Source: Cellvibrio sp. pealriver | GTDB taxonomy: Bacteria > Pseudomonadota > Gammaproteobacteria > Pseudomonadales > Cellvibrionaceae | Length of the DNA: 64,000 nt | Assembly: GCF_001183545.1 (NCBI RefSeq) | Contig: NZ_KQ236688.1 | Coordinates: forward strand, 2,803,395 to 2,867,394 | Reading direction: 5' to 3' | Shown: positions 35,525-45,277 of the stretch, piece by piece | Layout: the number at the start of each line of letters is the position of its first letter | How positions within the stretch are numbered: position 1 is the stretch's first letter | Made by a program: the position numbers and the translations under genes | The notes under the pieces: model-generated | What the model saw: only the letters and a program-made list of their open reading frames with translations | Told to the model about the DNA's origin: nothing | Databases searched by the model: none

Positions 35525-36715
35525 TTACACCTCGCGTAACGCCGTTGCTACTGGCAAACGCGCCGCACGGATTGCGGGGAAAAAACCGCCGATAAAACCA
35601 ATAATGGAGGCAAATATAACGCCTTGCACCAACAGATCCGGTGTTACCGCAAAATCAAATACCACTTGGCTAAAGCTCGCGAAATTCAAGGTGGATACGG
35701 TGTAGCCGTTGAATACCAGATACACCACCACCGAGCCAATAATTCCACCAATGATCGCCAGGACCAGCGACTCCACCAGCGTTGATATTGCAACAGGCAT
35801 TGCGCTAAAGCCCAATGCGCGCAAGGTGGCAATTTCACGGGTGCGGTTGGATACCGAGGTGTACATAGTATTTACCGCACCAAAAATGGCTCCGAGCGCC
35901 ATCAAAATAGCGAGCGGGTAACCCACCATTTTAATAAACTTACTCAGTGGCTCAGATTGTTCAGCGAGATAAGCTGATTCACGTTTTACGTCCAGATTAA
36001 ATTTTGGATCAGCCGCTACAGCCTCTTTTACTGTGGAAAAACTATTTTCATCATCCAGCTTTACGCGCACAATTTGATAGCTGTTGCCACGGCGATAAGC
36101 GTTTTGCAAAATTTTGGCATCGCACCATAACTCTGATTCCGCCAATCCACCACCTGACTCAAACACCCCCACCACTGTCCATTCCGTTTGACCAAACTTC
36201 ACCACTGAACCAACGTTCAAATTCGCAAATTGTTTTTGCGCACCGCGCCCTACAATCAATTCATTTTTGCCCGGCTCAAAATTTCGGCCTTCGATAATGT
36301 TGAACGATTTGCGCACCTCAAATGCCATAGCTTCAACACCGCGCAAGGGCGCATTGGCATTCGCCTCTTTGTTGCGCATGGGAATATCGACGATCACAAA
36401 TAATTCCGGTGAACTAACCGGTTTACCATCGCGTTTTGCAATGCCTGGCAAATTGGCAATTTGTTGTGTTTGCTCATAGCCCATACCGCTGCTCATTTCA
36501 GATGTGGCACCGGCACGCATCATAATCAATACATCATCGGCTCCTGCACTGACCATGGTGCGCTGGAAGCCACTCGCCATGGAAAGCACACCAATAAACA
36601 CGCCCACCACACAGGCCACACCAAACACCGCGACAGATGATGTGCCCACACGCTGCGGCAAATTGCGCAAGTTCATAAACGTAATCACAAAAATTTGAGT
36701 AATTGCATTAAACAT
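35525..36715 (-). CDS. MacB/FtsX-type ABC transporter permease A
   Basis: A 396-residue inner-membrane permease with one N-terminal helix, a large periplasmic domain (MacB_PCD type) and three C-terminal helices (FtsX fold). The coupling segment reads SNRTREIATLRALGFS, typical of these exporters. It is last in the adaptor-ATPase-permease-permease gene order and starts 2 bases after permease B. Such systems do not pump by rotary transport but use mechanotransmission to push substrate from the periplasm or extract lipoproteins; the substrate here is unknown. Confidence 0.88.
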   Translation of the reverse strand: MFNAITQIFVITFMNLRNLPQRVGTSSVAVFGVACVVGVFIGVLSMASGFQRTMVSAGADDVLIMMRAGATSEMSSGMGYEQTQQIANLPGIAKRDGKPVSSPELFVIVDIPMRNKEANANAPLRGVEAMAFEVRKSFNIIEGRNFEPGKNELIVGRGAQKQFANLNVGSVVKFGQTEWTVVGVFESGGGLAESELWCDAKILQNAYRRGNSYQIVRVKLDDENSFSTVKEAVAADPKFNLDVKRESAYLAEQSEPLSKFIKMVGYPLAILMALGAIFGAVNTMYTSVSNRTREIATLRALGFSAMPVAISTLVESLVLAIIGGIIGSVVVYLVFNGYTVSTLNFASFSQVVFDFAVTPDLLVQGVIFASIIGFIGGFFPAIRAARLPVATALREV

Positions 36716-36717
36716 AA

Positions 36718-37875
36718 TTAACGCCTCCGCAATGCTGCAACAATATTGAGCCGCAAACCTTGCAGCGCAGGAATAATGCCAGTGAGCAAACCAAACGCAA
36801 ACATGAGCGCAATACCGAATAACATCATGCTATTGGATAAATTTAATCCCGGCAGTGTTGCTGCCATGGATTCAGCCGCACCACTGATAAAAAATTTCGC
36901 AAGCAACAATCCGGCGAGGCCACCGATAAGTGAGATCACAATTGCTTCAGCCAGTACCAGCAACATCACCGCCACATCGGAAAAACCCAGGGTTTTTAGA
37001 ATCGCCAATTCCGGAATTCGCTCGCGAAATGACTGCGCCATGGTATTGCCAGCGACCAACAACATGGTAAAAAACACCGCACCTAAAATTAAGGTAGTGA
37101 TCAACCCTATATCACCAAATTGTTTGGCAAACGATTTGGCAAATTCTTTTTCGCTGCTGGTTTTTGTCTCGGCCGGCGAATTGGCAAACATAGCATCGAT
37201 GGCAGCGGCGACTTGTGCCGATTGTTTGGGATCTTTCACACGAATAATTAACCAACCCAAAGTGCCTTTGCCATACTGGCGCGCCTCATCAAAATAATCG
37301 TAATGCATCAGCATTGCGCTGGTATCGGCGCTTTTGTTTTTTGCTTCATAAATACCTTCAATGACAAATTCCCAAGTGGTGTTGCCATCTTCTTTTGGAA
37401 ACATGCCTTTTAACGGAATGCGGTCGCCAATTTTCCATTTAAACCGCTCAACCAGAGCTTTGCCAATCACCACCCCGATACGATTTTTCTTCCACGCCTG
37501 CATTTGTTCATCGGGCAGCGCGATCATTTCTTTATAAATTTCAAAATAATCTTCTGCGACAATTGGAAACTGGGGGAATTGATTTTTAGGGTCTTGATAA
37601 TACCCACCAAACCAATTCGCCGAGGTTGCGCGGTCAACGCCTTCCAACGATTGTATTTTGGCAAGATAAGATTCGGGTATAGGCTGGATCAAACTGACTT
37701 TATTAATACTCACCAGCCGGTCTTCGCCAGCGATTTCTGCACCCTGATCAAAGGCTGCGGCCAAACTGCGCAGCAAACCAAATAATAAAAATGCAATCAT
37801 GATGGAGAGCAAAGTCAAAATGGTGCGAACTTTTTTACGCCCCAAATTGCTCAATAAAAATTGCAGATAGTACAT
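36718..37875 (-). CDS. MacB/FtsX-type ABC transporter permease B
   Basis: A 385-residue paralogue of permease A with the same plan: N-terminal helix (KVRTILTLLSIMIAFLLFGLL), periplasmic domain, then three helices with RERIPELAILKTLGFS as the ATPase-coupling segment. Two different permease subunits would make a heterodimer with one ATPase, like LolC/LolE. It is 2 bases from the ATPase gene and is translated in the same operon. Confidence 0.88.
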   Translation of the reverse strand: MYYLQFLLSNLGRKKVRTILTLLSIMIAFLLFGLLRSLAAAFDQGAEIAGEDRLVSINKVSLIQPIPESYLAKIQSLEGVDRATSANWFGGYYQDPKNQFPQFPIVAEDYFEIYKEMIALPDEQMQAWKKNRIGVVIGKALVERFKWKIGDRIPLKGMFPKEDGNTTWEFVIEGIYEAKNKSADTSAMLMHYDYFDEARQYGKGTLGWLIIRVKDPKQSAQVAAAIDAMFANSPAETKTSSEKEFAKSFAKQFGDIGLITTLILGAVFFTMLLVAGNTMAQSFRERIPELAILKTLGFSDVAVMLLVLAEAIVISLIGGLAGLLLAKFFISGAAESMAATLPGLNLSNSMMLFGIALMFAFGLLTGIIPALQGLRLNIVAALRRR

Positions 37876-37877
37876 AA

Positions 37878-38624
37878 TTAATGCCCTCCTGCCCCTTGGC
37901 TTGTGGACGCACTGCTATTAGTGACCAGCGACCCTTTATCCATGTGCCAGGTGTGGCGCGCATGATCTGCCGCGCGCGGGTCGTGCGTCACCATGATGAT
38001 GGTTTTTTGTTGTTGCTGATTGAGTGTTTGCAATAGCGAGAGAATTTCATCGGCAGTGGCGCGATCCAAATCACCGGTTGGTTCGTCGCACAACAACAAA
38101 TCCGGATCACTCACCAGCGCGCGAGCAATCGCTACACGCTGCTCCTGCCCACCGGACAATTCACTGGGATAATGTTTGGCGCGATTGGACAACCCCACCA
38201 ATTCCAATGCAGCTGCCACATGATGCTTGCGCTGTTTGCTGGACAAATTGGTCAGCAGTAATGGCAGCTCTACATTTTTTTCAGCGGTGAGCACCGGCAT
38301 TAGATTATAAAATTGGAAAATAAACCCGACATGGCGCGCGCGCCATTTGGTGAGCTGGGAGGATGACATTTTATCAAGACGCTGCCCGCCAATAATTAAT
38401 TCACCGGCGGTCGGCTTATCCAAACCACCGAGCAAATTGAGCAAGGTTGTTTTACCTGAGCCCGAAGGCCCCATAAGCGCAAGAAAATCACCGCGATGAA
38501 TATCCAAATTAAGGCCCGCAAGCACACTCACTTGCTCCTTGCCTTTTTTATAACTCTTTCCGATTCCTTTTAATTGAACCAGCAATTCATCTGCTGCGGG
38601 CGAAGTGGAAGCGAGCGCAGTCAT
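37878..38624 (-). CDS. ABC transporter ATP-binding protein (LolD/MacB type)
   Basis: A 248-residue nucleotide-binding subunit. Walker A GPSGSGKT (52-59), Q-loop region [21 protein letters not shown], signature LSGGQ (156-160) and Walker [13 protein letters not shown] (Asp180, Glu181). The sequence [18 protein letters not shown] is typical of the LolD/MacB/FtsE branch. It drives the two FtsX-type permeases that follow 2 bases downstream. A gap of about 290 bases with a REP-like element separates it from the adaptor gene. Confidence 0.93.
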   Translation of the reverse strand: MTALASTSPAADELLVQLKGIGKSYKKGKEQVSVLAGLNLDIHRGDFLALMGPSGSGKTTLLNLLGGLDKPTAGELIIGGQRLDKMSSSQLTKWRARHVGFIFQFYNLMPVLTAEKNVELPLLLTNLSSKQRKHHVAAALELVGLSNRAKHYPSELSGGQEQRVAIARALVSDPDLLLCDEPTGDLDRATADEILSLLQTLNQQQQKTIIMVTHDPRAADHARHTWHMDKGSLVTNSSASTSQGAGGH

Positions 38625-38719
38625 AGACCCTCCAAAATGTGAGACTAGCGTTAACGGACAAAATAGACATGTAAAAAATCAGGACAACAAAAGTACAATG
38701 ACAACGAAAAAGCACTCAT

Positions 38720-38791
38720 CGTCACTCCCGCGTGCGGGAGTCCAGCTTTTGATTTTAAAACCTATAGACCCCGATTCACGGGAATAACACG
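38720..38791. repeat. REP/MITE-like palindromic element
   Basis: A perfect hairpin ACTCCCGC-GT-GCGGGAGT (38724-38741) sits at one end. The outer ends CGTCACTCCCG (38720-38730) and CGGGAATAACACG (38779-38791) are imperfect inverted repeats. The style matches repeated extragenic palindromes mobilised by RAYT transposases (GTCATTCCCGC..GCGGGAATCCAG type). It lies in the 291-base gap between the adaptor and ATPase genes, which holds no gene. Confidence 0.65.
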
Positions 38792-38869
38792 CTTAGGCAA
38801 CCAACAATAAACTGTCTGGTATTGCAAAAAAGTGAGGCGTTATTTCAATATTTATTTTTATTTTCTTCG

Positions 38870-38893
38870 CCTCGCCACCATTTGATGGCGAGG
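38870..38893. other. hairpin after the adaptor gene
   Basis: Perfect stem CCTCGCCA / TGGCGAGG (38870-38877 / 38886-38893). On the minus strand it follows the adaptor stop by 22 bases, but no T run follows, so it is not a standard terminator. GAGGCG on its 3' side could instead pair with CGCCTC (rc of 38833-38838), which is followed by six T on the minus strand. Confidence 0.55.
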
Positions 38894-38915
38894 TTTTCTA
38901 TGACACTGCTGTGAT

Positions 38916-40139
38916 TTATTGCAGCTCAACCCGTGAGCCGTCTTTTAATTCCGGAGTCACTTCCACGACAAAATCTTCGCCCGCGCGCAAGCCACTGCCA
39001 ATATAAATATCAGTTCCGTAGCTGGCGTTGAGCGTTACTTTGCGCAACTCGGCAACACCGTCTTTCACGACGAAAATAAATTTGTCCTCACCTTCCGAGC
39101 GCACTGCCGTAATCGGTACGCGCACACCCAGTGGCTCTTTTGGTTTTTCTTCCACTACCGGCTCTGCATTCATAAAGGCTACTTTCACCCCCATATCCGG
39201 AAGAATGCGCGGATCAGATACCTGAAAACCAATGCGCACTTTGACAGTGGCTTTTTGACGATCAGCGGCCGGAATAATGGCGATGACTTTTGCCGGAATT
39301 TTCCATTCGGGATAAGCCTCCAACACCGCTTGCACAAATTGGTCTACGCGCACACGCTGGATGTAGGATTCGTTTACGTCCACTTCAATTTCGAGCGACG
39401 ACATATCCACCAATGTGCAAATACCGGTACGGGTAAAACCACCGCCCGCCGACATTGGGGAAATCATTTCACCTGGCTGCGAATCTTTACTGATCACCAC
39501 ACCGGTGAAAGGCGCGCGCAGGGTTAGGTCTTCCAGATTTTGTTGCTGCAATGCCAAACGCTTTTCGCTGACATCCACATCGGCATTGCGCGCTGCCAAT
39601 TGCGCACGCAGCGATTCAAAATCAGCGCGCGCTTTATCCAAGGTCGCCGCACTCACCAATTGCGTGCGCGCCAATTCGGTATTGCGCTCCAGCGTTAATT
39701 TGGCTTCGGTCAAACGCGCTTGGGTTTCTATCACCAATGTTTTGGCAGAGCGCAATTCAGCCTTGCTTAGCTCCACTGCCTTCACAGTGTTGGAATCATC
39801 CAGACGCGCCACTACCTGATCTTTTTCGACTTGTTGCCCTTCTTCGATAAAAATTTCCGCCACACGTCCGGTAACTTTGGAGGAGACAGTCGATATACGG
39901 CGAGCGACCACATAACCGGTTGCATCCAATACGGTTGCTGAAGAAGAATCCGGCACCGCCATGCGCGCCATTTCAATTTTGACCGGCACAGGTGCAGGGT
40001 CACTCAAAAGACTGAATGCCACCACTGCAATGCCCACTGCAGCCGCGATGCCCATCCACAAACGTACCTTACGGCTTTCATCGGGTTGCTGTTCGCGGTT
40101 AATGCGTAATTGCGATAAAAGTTCGTCTTGATTTGTCAC
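38916..40139 (-). CDS. periplasmic adaptor (HlyD/MacA-type membrane fusion protein)
   Basis: A 407-residue adaptor linking inner-membrane transporter to an outer-membrane channel. It has a membrane anchor (LWMGIAAAVGIAVVAFSLL), a lipoyl/barrel-sandwich half motif (TGYVVARRISTVSSKVTGRV..EGQQVEKDQVVARLD), a coiled-coil hairpin of about 100 residues (KAELRSAKTLVIETQARLTE to EKRLALQQQNLEDL), then the returning lipoyl half (LRAPFTGVVISKDSQPGEMI) and beta-barrel domains. First gene of the exporter operon; the ATPase and two permeases follow. No outer-membrane channel gene is nearby, so TolC may serve. Confidence 0.88.
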   Translation of the reverse strand: MTNQDELLSQLRINREQQPDESRKVRLWMGIAAAVGIAVVAFSLLSDPAPVPVKIEMARMAVPDSSSATVLDATGYVVARRISTVSSKVTGRVAEIFIEEGQQVEKDQVVARLDDSNTVKAVELSKAELRSAKTLVIETQARLTEAKLTLERNTELARTQLVSAATLDKARADFESLRAQLAARNADVDVSEKRLALQQQNLEDLTLRAPFTGVVISKDSQPGEMISPMSAGGGFTRTGICTLVDMSSLEIEVDVNESYIQRVRVDQFVQAVLEAYPEWKIPAKVIAIIPAADRQKATVKVRIGFQVSDPRILPDMGVKVAFMNAEPVVEEKPKEPLGVRVPITAVRSEGEDKFIFVVKDGVAELRKVTLNASYGTDIYIGSGLRAGEDFVVEVTPELKDGSRVELQ

Positions 40140-40372
40140 AGTATGCTCTGCCCATTGCTATTAGAAGTTGTTGTTAGATTGTCAGAAGAAAAACCTGAAC
40201 ATGCTGAGGCGCATTATTATTCAGTCTGGCAGCAGAACCTAGCGGTGTTTTCATCTTCCGGACATTTCCCTGGCAACACTGTTGTTATGTGTGCAGGATA
40301 GCGGGAGCGGCATTGGCCACTACAGTAGCCAATGTCATCCGATGCCGGTGACATTTATCACCGGCGAAAAAA

Positions 40373-41377
40373 TTATAACGCGGGTTTGAAATCGGCCATT
40401 TCAGCCGGAAGGATAGGATTTTTCAGGCTAATCATGGTGCGCGCAGGCAGGTTGACGGATTTTAAGTCTGCCGCAAAATAGCGGTTAAAAATCGCATCCA
40501 ACTCGCCATTGCTGCTGATCGTTTGCAAGCCCGCCGTCACTCGCTCGGCGAGTGCTTTATTGTCAGGATTTACATAAAACACCAACGGGAAGGGGTAATA
40601 CACCAGTAGCGATGAATCCACCATCAGCTTGCCCGATTTAGCCGCACGCTCGTTGAATACGCCAGTGACTTCATTTGCACCGAAGGTGACGTAATCAAAT
40701 TCATTATTTTCAAGGCGCGTGAATAAATCATCAAAGCTGCCTTTCTCTTCTACCTTGTAGCCGTTTTGGCGAAACAGTTCGGCATCAGCCCAGGTCGATG
40801 GAATGCCCATGCGCAATTGTTGCAGTTGCTGCGCGGTGTTGATCGCGGCAAATTTTGCTTTATCGGACGAGCGGATAATCAAAATGCGATAACCCAACAG
40901 CCCTTTCATTAACGGCAAGGGAATCAGTATTTTCTTCTCATTCGCCAATTTGGTATTGCCCGCGACAGTGCCAAAAATATCGAACCCTTTTTCGCGGAAA
41001 ACGCTGGCCTCATCGGCCGCGAGCGGGTAATCAGTGAGATCTTCTTTGAGTGCCCATGCACCCCATTTTTTTTCAGTGGCGGTGAGTGCGGCCTCTAATA
41101 CCTCGCGCTCATAGGTTTGGCGCGATTGGGTTTTGTTGCCGTTCCACAATTTAACGTGAGCCACTTTATTCTGGGCTGCCGAATTCTGGGCCGCAGCAGA
41201 TTGGCTGGATGGCGCTTGCTCTGCAAATACCGCACTGCTGCCTCCCAACACCCCCAAAACAACCACAGTATTGATTACAGCCTTGGGCAAAAAGAGTAAA
41301 CGCTTGAGGGAAGCTGTGCTGAATGAGTCCAGGGCTTTTCTGGACGGCAGAATCGATGAGATAAAAAGAGCCGACAT
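40373..41377 (-). CDS. exported periplasmic solute-binding-like protein (SBP_bac_3-like)
   Basis: A 334-residue protein with a long signal region (hydrophobic core AVINTVVVLGVLGGSSAVFA, cleavage near Ala-Glu) and an Ala/Gln-rich linker, then a type II periplasmic-binding fold: EREVLEAALTATEKKWG, FDIFGTVAG, PLPLMKGLLGYRILII, LRMGIPSTWADAELFRQNGY, FDYVTFGANEV. No ABC permease or ATPase genes of an importer are beside it, so it may be a sensor or a stand-alone binding protein. It is divergent from TonB receptor 3, which suggests shared control. Confidence 0.7.
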   Translation of the reverse strand: MSALFISSILPSRKALDSFSTASLKRLLFLPKAVINTVVVLGVLGGSSAVFAEQAPSSQSAAAQNSAAQNKVAHVKLWNGNKTQSRQTYEREVLEAALTATEKKWGAWALKEDLTDYPLAADEASVFREKGFDIFGTVAGNTKLANEKKILIPLPLMKGLLGYRILIIRSSDKAKFAAINTAQQLQQLRMGIPSTWADAELFRQNGYKVEEKGSFDDLFTRLENNEFDYVTFGANEVTGVFNERAAKSGKLMVDSSLLVYYPFPLVFYVNPDNKALAERVTAGLQTISSNGELDAIFNRYFAADLKSVNLPARTMISLKNPILPAEMADFKPAL

Positions 41378-41768
41378 GACATTCTCCGCTATTTATTGTT
41401 AGTCCCTGAATGGGCTCTTAAAGATAGCAGAATAGACCAGAGCTGCCGCAAGCTTTACCACCGCGCCACACCGATTCACTCCGCCAAGCTTCCCGCCACT
41501 AACCTTCACGCCGCCACCGCCGTGGTTATCAATCACCATTCACGGAACAGCCTCAGCCGTAAAAACAATTTTTAACGCCAAACCAGCTTATAGTTCATTT
41601 GACTTTTTGATTTGAAATGCGTAGCCTCGCACACTTGCTAGACCACTAGTATACAAGTGCACCAGAAAATTCTAACCCTGCACAGAGAGCATCGCGGCAG
41701 GGATGAATGGGGTTTAGCAAGGTGCCAAAGCACCCAGTGTCAATCATAAATTTAACAAGGTATTGGCT
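41378..41768. other. divergent control region between the binding protein and TonB receptor 3
   Basis: A 391-base gap with no gene. It contains the 16-bp near-palindrome CACTAGTATACAAGTG (41644-41659, one symmetric pair mismatched), centred on GTATAC, the style of GntR-family operators. AAGG at 41757-41760 is the ribosome-binding site of receptor 3. Confidence 0.5.
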
Positions 41769-44700
41769 ATGATCTTCTATAAAAAACCATCAACCACACT
41801 TATTCACCCCGGATTTATCTTTAAAAAATCGCTTTTGGCAATGTGCATTATCGCTCTGCAAGCCCCTGTTTATGCACAAGATTCCACCAGCGACCAAGAC
41901 ACCAACGCAAAAGACAACAGCGTTGAAGAAGTCACCGTGACCGGCATGCGCCAAAACCTGCAAAACGCGCAGGCCATCAAGCGTAATGCCGATACCTTTG
42001 TCGATTCCATTACCGCTACTGACATAGGCTCATTGCCTGACCGCAGCGTATTGGAAGCCATGCAGCGCCTGCCCGGTGTATCGATTGAACGCTTTGCCGC
42101 CGCCAACGACCCGGATCACTTCTCGGTTGAAGGCTCGGGCGCGGTAATCCGCGGCATGAGCGCAACCCGCTCCGAATTCAATGGCCGCGATTCGTTCACC
42201 GCTGACTCAGGCCGCGGCCTGTCATTCCAGGACGTACCGCCCGAACTCATGTCCGGCGTGGATATCTACAAAAACCAATCGGCCGACATGATTGAAGGCG
42301 GCATCGGCGGCACGGTCAGCCTGCGCACCCGCAAGCCATTTGACCAAAGCGGCCGCATGGTGGCATTTACCGCCGATGGCACCTGGGGCGACATCGCCGA
42401 GCAGTGGAAACCCTCTTTTTCCGGCATGTACAGCGACCGCTGGGATGCCAGCGCCGGTGAGTTCGGCTTTTTGATCAACGTGGCGCGCTCGGAGTTGGTG
42501 GGCGTATCCCACGGCATCCAATCCGATGTTTATAAAAAATACGATGCGGCAAACATCAAAGGCGCTGAAGCCTTTGTCGGTGCCGATGGCAAGGGCACTG
42601 TGTGGATGCCACAAGGTGCCAACCTGATGATGAAAGAAGACCAGCGCGACCGCGAAGGTATGGCGACTTCGTTCCAGTGGAAAGACCACGACGATACCTA
42701 TTTGCTGACCGCTGAATATATCCGCTCCGATGCATCACTCAACTGGTGGGAAAACGCCCTCAAGTATCAGGGCGGCTACAAAGACTCTGACCGCAACACC
42801 CGTCCTTTTGGCGATACCAGCTTCTCATTCAGCGACGACGGCCTGTTCCAATCCGGTTTTATGTCGCACGGCAACGGTGCCTGGCGCGCCACCAGCCAAC
42901 TGGGCTTCCCGCGCGCGGATGGCAGCTATGAAGCCAACACCCGCTACCCTAACCCTTACAGCGGTATGCCAACCTCTCCGGGGGGTATCGGTGGTGCAGC
43001 GCAGTTTGGCCATAAATTCCAGTTGGATACACGCGGCCAATCCACCAACACCCTGGTGGAAGATTTCAACGTGAACCTCAAGTGGACACCGGATGATGCC
43101 TGGACCATCGATTTTGACCTGCAACATATACAGGCTGAAACCAAGGTAGATGATTTGGTCGTGCACCTGGGCGTAGCCGCTCTGCAGCAATATGACCTGA
43201 CTGGCGGCACCCCACACCTGACCCTGATCAACCCCTGGAACGGTATCCGCGATGCCAACCCAACGGCTTATAACAATGGCGTTGTGCGTCCGGGCTGGAC
43301 AGATGATCCAGCAGGCGACAGCAACTACTTCAGCGATATCACCAGCTATTGGTACCGCTCGGCAATGGATCACTACGAGCGCTCCGATGGCGATTCCGAT
43401 GCGATCCGCATTGATGTCAAACACGAGTTTGAAGATGCTGGCCTGATCAAGAGCATCAAAGGTGGCTATCGCTTTGCCAAGCGCGACCAAACCGTGCGCT
43501 CAACCAGCTACGGTTGGGGCTCTATCGCGCCAGAGTGGAGCTCAGGCAATCTTTACCTCGACCATGTACCCGAGCAGTCCAGTTACTACAGCCAGGTTGA
43601 CTGGTCTAACTTCCACCGTGGCGGCGCGCTGGATATTGAAGGCGGCAACTCGCTTTACTTCATCAACCGCGATGTCGTAGCGAATTTGCGCAGCAATCCG
43701 GATTGCGATGCCAGCAGCTACCGCGAATCTCCCGGTGGCAGCTTTACCCCCTACAGCTGCCGTGAAGGTGTGGATAGCCAGTTTGGCATCTTCCTGCCCA
43801 ACGAAATTACCAACACCGTGGAAACCAATAACGCCGCCTATGTGCGCGTGGACTTTGGCTCGGACGATACCCAATACCGCTACAGCGGTAACCTGGGCTT
43901 GCGCTATGTGGAGTTGGAGCGTGAATCTACCGGTTTCATCCGCTCGGCCGAGCTGGATAAAAACCTGACTGCAGCCGAAGCTGTACCGGCCGGCTTGCCC
44001 AATGTGCTGACAGGCACGGCGGTGCTGTCTTATGCCGAGCAAAAAATCGCTGCCGGTGAATACGTCGATTACGCCGATTTTTACTCCAAAAACAGATGGG
44101 CAACAGCCGAGTGGAACTACCTGTCTGAAGCCGACCGTCGCTACGGCACCCAAGGCGCAGACTGGAGTACCGCAACCGATACTTACGATGCCTTCTTACC
44201 CAGCTTCAACCTGAAAGTGGAACTGACCGATGACCTGATCGGCCGCTTTGCAGTATCCAAAGCCATCGCACTGCCGGATATGAGCCTGGTGCGCAACAAC
44301 ATCAGCATCGGCACCAATGGTTATGATCGCGTACTTAAAGAGATTACCTTTGATTCGCGCAATCCGGATGGCAGCCTCGTCATTGATCCGGTTACCGGTG
44401 AAGCGGAACAAACCCGCCTGCAATACACCGAATCGGCCACCATCGGCGACTGGACCGGCTCCGGCGGCAACACCTACCTGAAGCCGATGGAATCCGTCCA
44501 GTACGATGTATCGCTGGAATGGTATTTCAACAACGCGGGCTCACTGACCACCACCCTGTTCTACAAAGACCTTTCCAACTTCTTTGTACACGGTGCCAGC
44601 CGTCAGCCAATTGCGCACCCGGTCAATACCAGTGAAATCCGCGCTGTGGACGTGGTCTCTACCCGCAACGGCGGCGATGGCACCATGCAGGGCATTGAAT

Positions 44701-45221
44701 TCGCCTACCAGCAATTCTTTGACTTCCTGCCTGCGCCATTTGATGGTCTCGGGATTCAGGCGAACTACTCCTTCATCGATGCATCCGGCGTACCTAACAA
44801 CGAGGAAGACTATGACAACGCTTCCTGGACACAACCCGGCAGCGAGACCGATACCGGCGCACGTGTAAACCTGACCTCGGTTCCACTGCAAGGCCAGTCC
44901 AAGCACACCGCGAACATCGTGTTGATGTATGAGAAAGATGCCTGGTCAACCCGCCTGGCTTATAACTGGCGCTCCAAGTACCTGTTGACCACGCGCGATG
45001 TGATCTCCAAGTACCCGCTGTGGAACGACGATGCCGGCTTCCTCGACGGCTCGGTGTTCTACAAGTTCAACGACAACATCAGTGTCGGCTTGCAAGCCAC
45101 CAACCTGCTGGATACCGAATCCAAAACCATCATGATTTTGGATGACAACAACACCCAGGCTGGCCGCAGCTGGTTCATTCAGGACCGCCGTGTATCTGCT
45201 GTACTGCGTGCGACCTTCTAA
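41769..45221 (+). CDS. TonB-dependent receptor 3 (large)
   Basis: A 1150-residue outer-membrane receptor, about 200 residues longer than receptors 1 and 2. Signal peptide region FIFKKSLLAMCIIALQAPVYAQ, TonB box EEVTVTGMRQ, plug (LEAMQRLPGVSIERFAA, SGAVIRGMSATRSEFNG), a large barrel, and a C-terminal strand (WFIQDRRVSAVLRATF). ATG 41769 is chosen because AAGG is 8 bases upstream; the in-frame TTG at 41763 is less likely. It has no LacI-type palindrome, so it is outside the maltodextrin regulon. Substrate unknown; large receptors of this class take up polysaccharide fragments. Confidence 0.92.
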   Translation: MIFYKKPSTTLIHPGFIFKKSLLAMCIIALQAPVYAQDSTSDQDTNAKDNSVEEVTVTGMRQNLQNAQAIKRNADTFVDSITATDIGSLPDRSVLEAMQRLPGVSIERFAAANDPDHFSVEGSGAVIRGMSATRSEFNGRDSFTADSGRGLSFQDVPPELMSGVDIYKNQSADMIEGGIGGTVSLRTRKPFDQSGRMVAFTADGTWGDIAEQWKPSFSGMYSDRWDASAGEFGFLINVARSELVGVSHGIQSDVYKKYDAANIKGAEAFVGADGKGTVWMPQGANLMMKEDQRDREGMATSFQWKDHDDTYLLTAEYIRSDASLNWWENALKYQGGYKDSDRNTRPFGDTSFSFSDDGLFQSGFMSHGNGAWRATSQLGFPRADGSYEANTRYPNPYSGMPTSPGGIGGAAQFGHKFQLDTRGQSTNTLVEDFNVNLKWTPDDAWTIDFDLQHIQAETKVDDLVVHLGVAALQQYDLTGGTPHLTLINPWNGIRDANPTAYNNGVVRPGWTDDPAGDSNYFSDITSYWYRSAMDHYERSDGDSDAIRIDVKHEFEDAGLIKSIKGGYRFAKRDQTVRSTSYGWGSIAPEWSSGNLYLDHVPEQSSYYSQVDWSNFHRGGALDIEGGNSLYFINRDVVANLRSNPDCDASSYRESPGGSFTPYSCREGVDSQFGIFLPNEITNTVETNNAAYVRVDFGSDDTQYRYSGNLGLRYVELERESTGFIRSAELDKNLTAAEAVPAGLPNVLTGTAVLSYAEQKIAAGEYVDYADFYSKNRWATAEWNYLSEADRRYGTQGADWSTATDTYDAFLPSFNLKVELTDDLIGRFAVSKAIALPDMSLVRNNISIGTNGYDRVLKEITFDSRNPDGSLVIDPVTGEAEQTRLQYTESATIGDWTGSGGNTYLKPMESVQYDVSLEWYFNNAGSLTTTLFYKDLSNFFVHGASRQPIAHPVNTSEIRAVDVVSTRNGGDGTMQGIEFAYQQFFDFLPAPFDGLGIQANYSFIDASGVPNNEEDYDNASWTQPGSETDTGARVNLTSVPLQGQSKHTANIVLMYEKDAWSTRLAYNWRSKYLLTTRDVISKYPLWNDDAGFLDGSVFYKFNDNISVGLQATNLLDTESKTIMILDDNNTQAGRSWFIQDRRVSAVLRATF

Positions 45222-45247
45222 TCCTGTATTAGATTGATCTGCACCAT

Positions 45248-45277
45248 AAAAACCCCGGCCTTGTTGCCGGGGTTTTT
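45248..45277 (+). terminator. terminator after TonB receptor 3
   Basis: Perfect 12-bp stem AAAAACCCCGGC / GCCGGGGTTTTT with a six-base loop, 26 bases after the receptor stop. Confidence 0.95.

Noticed and set aside
40311..40365. Terminators after the binding-protein gene
   Set aside because: Stems GCCGGTGA / TCACCGGC and CATTGGC / GCCAATG exist, but no T run follows on the minus strand, so they are not called as terminators.
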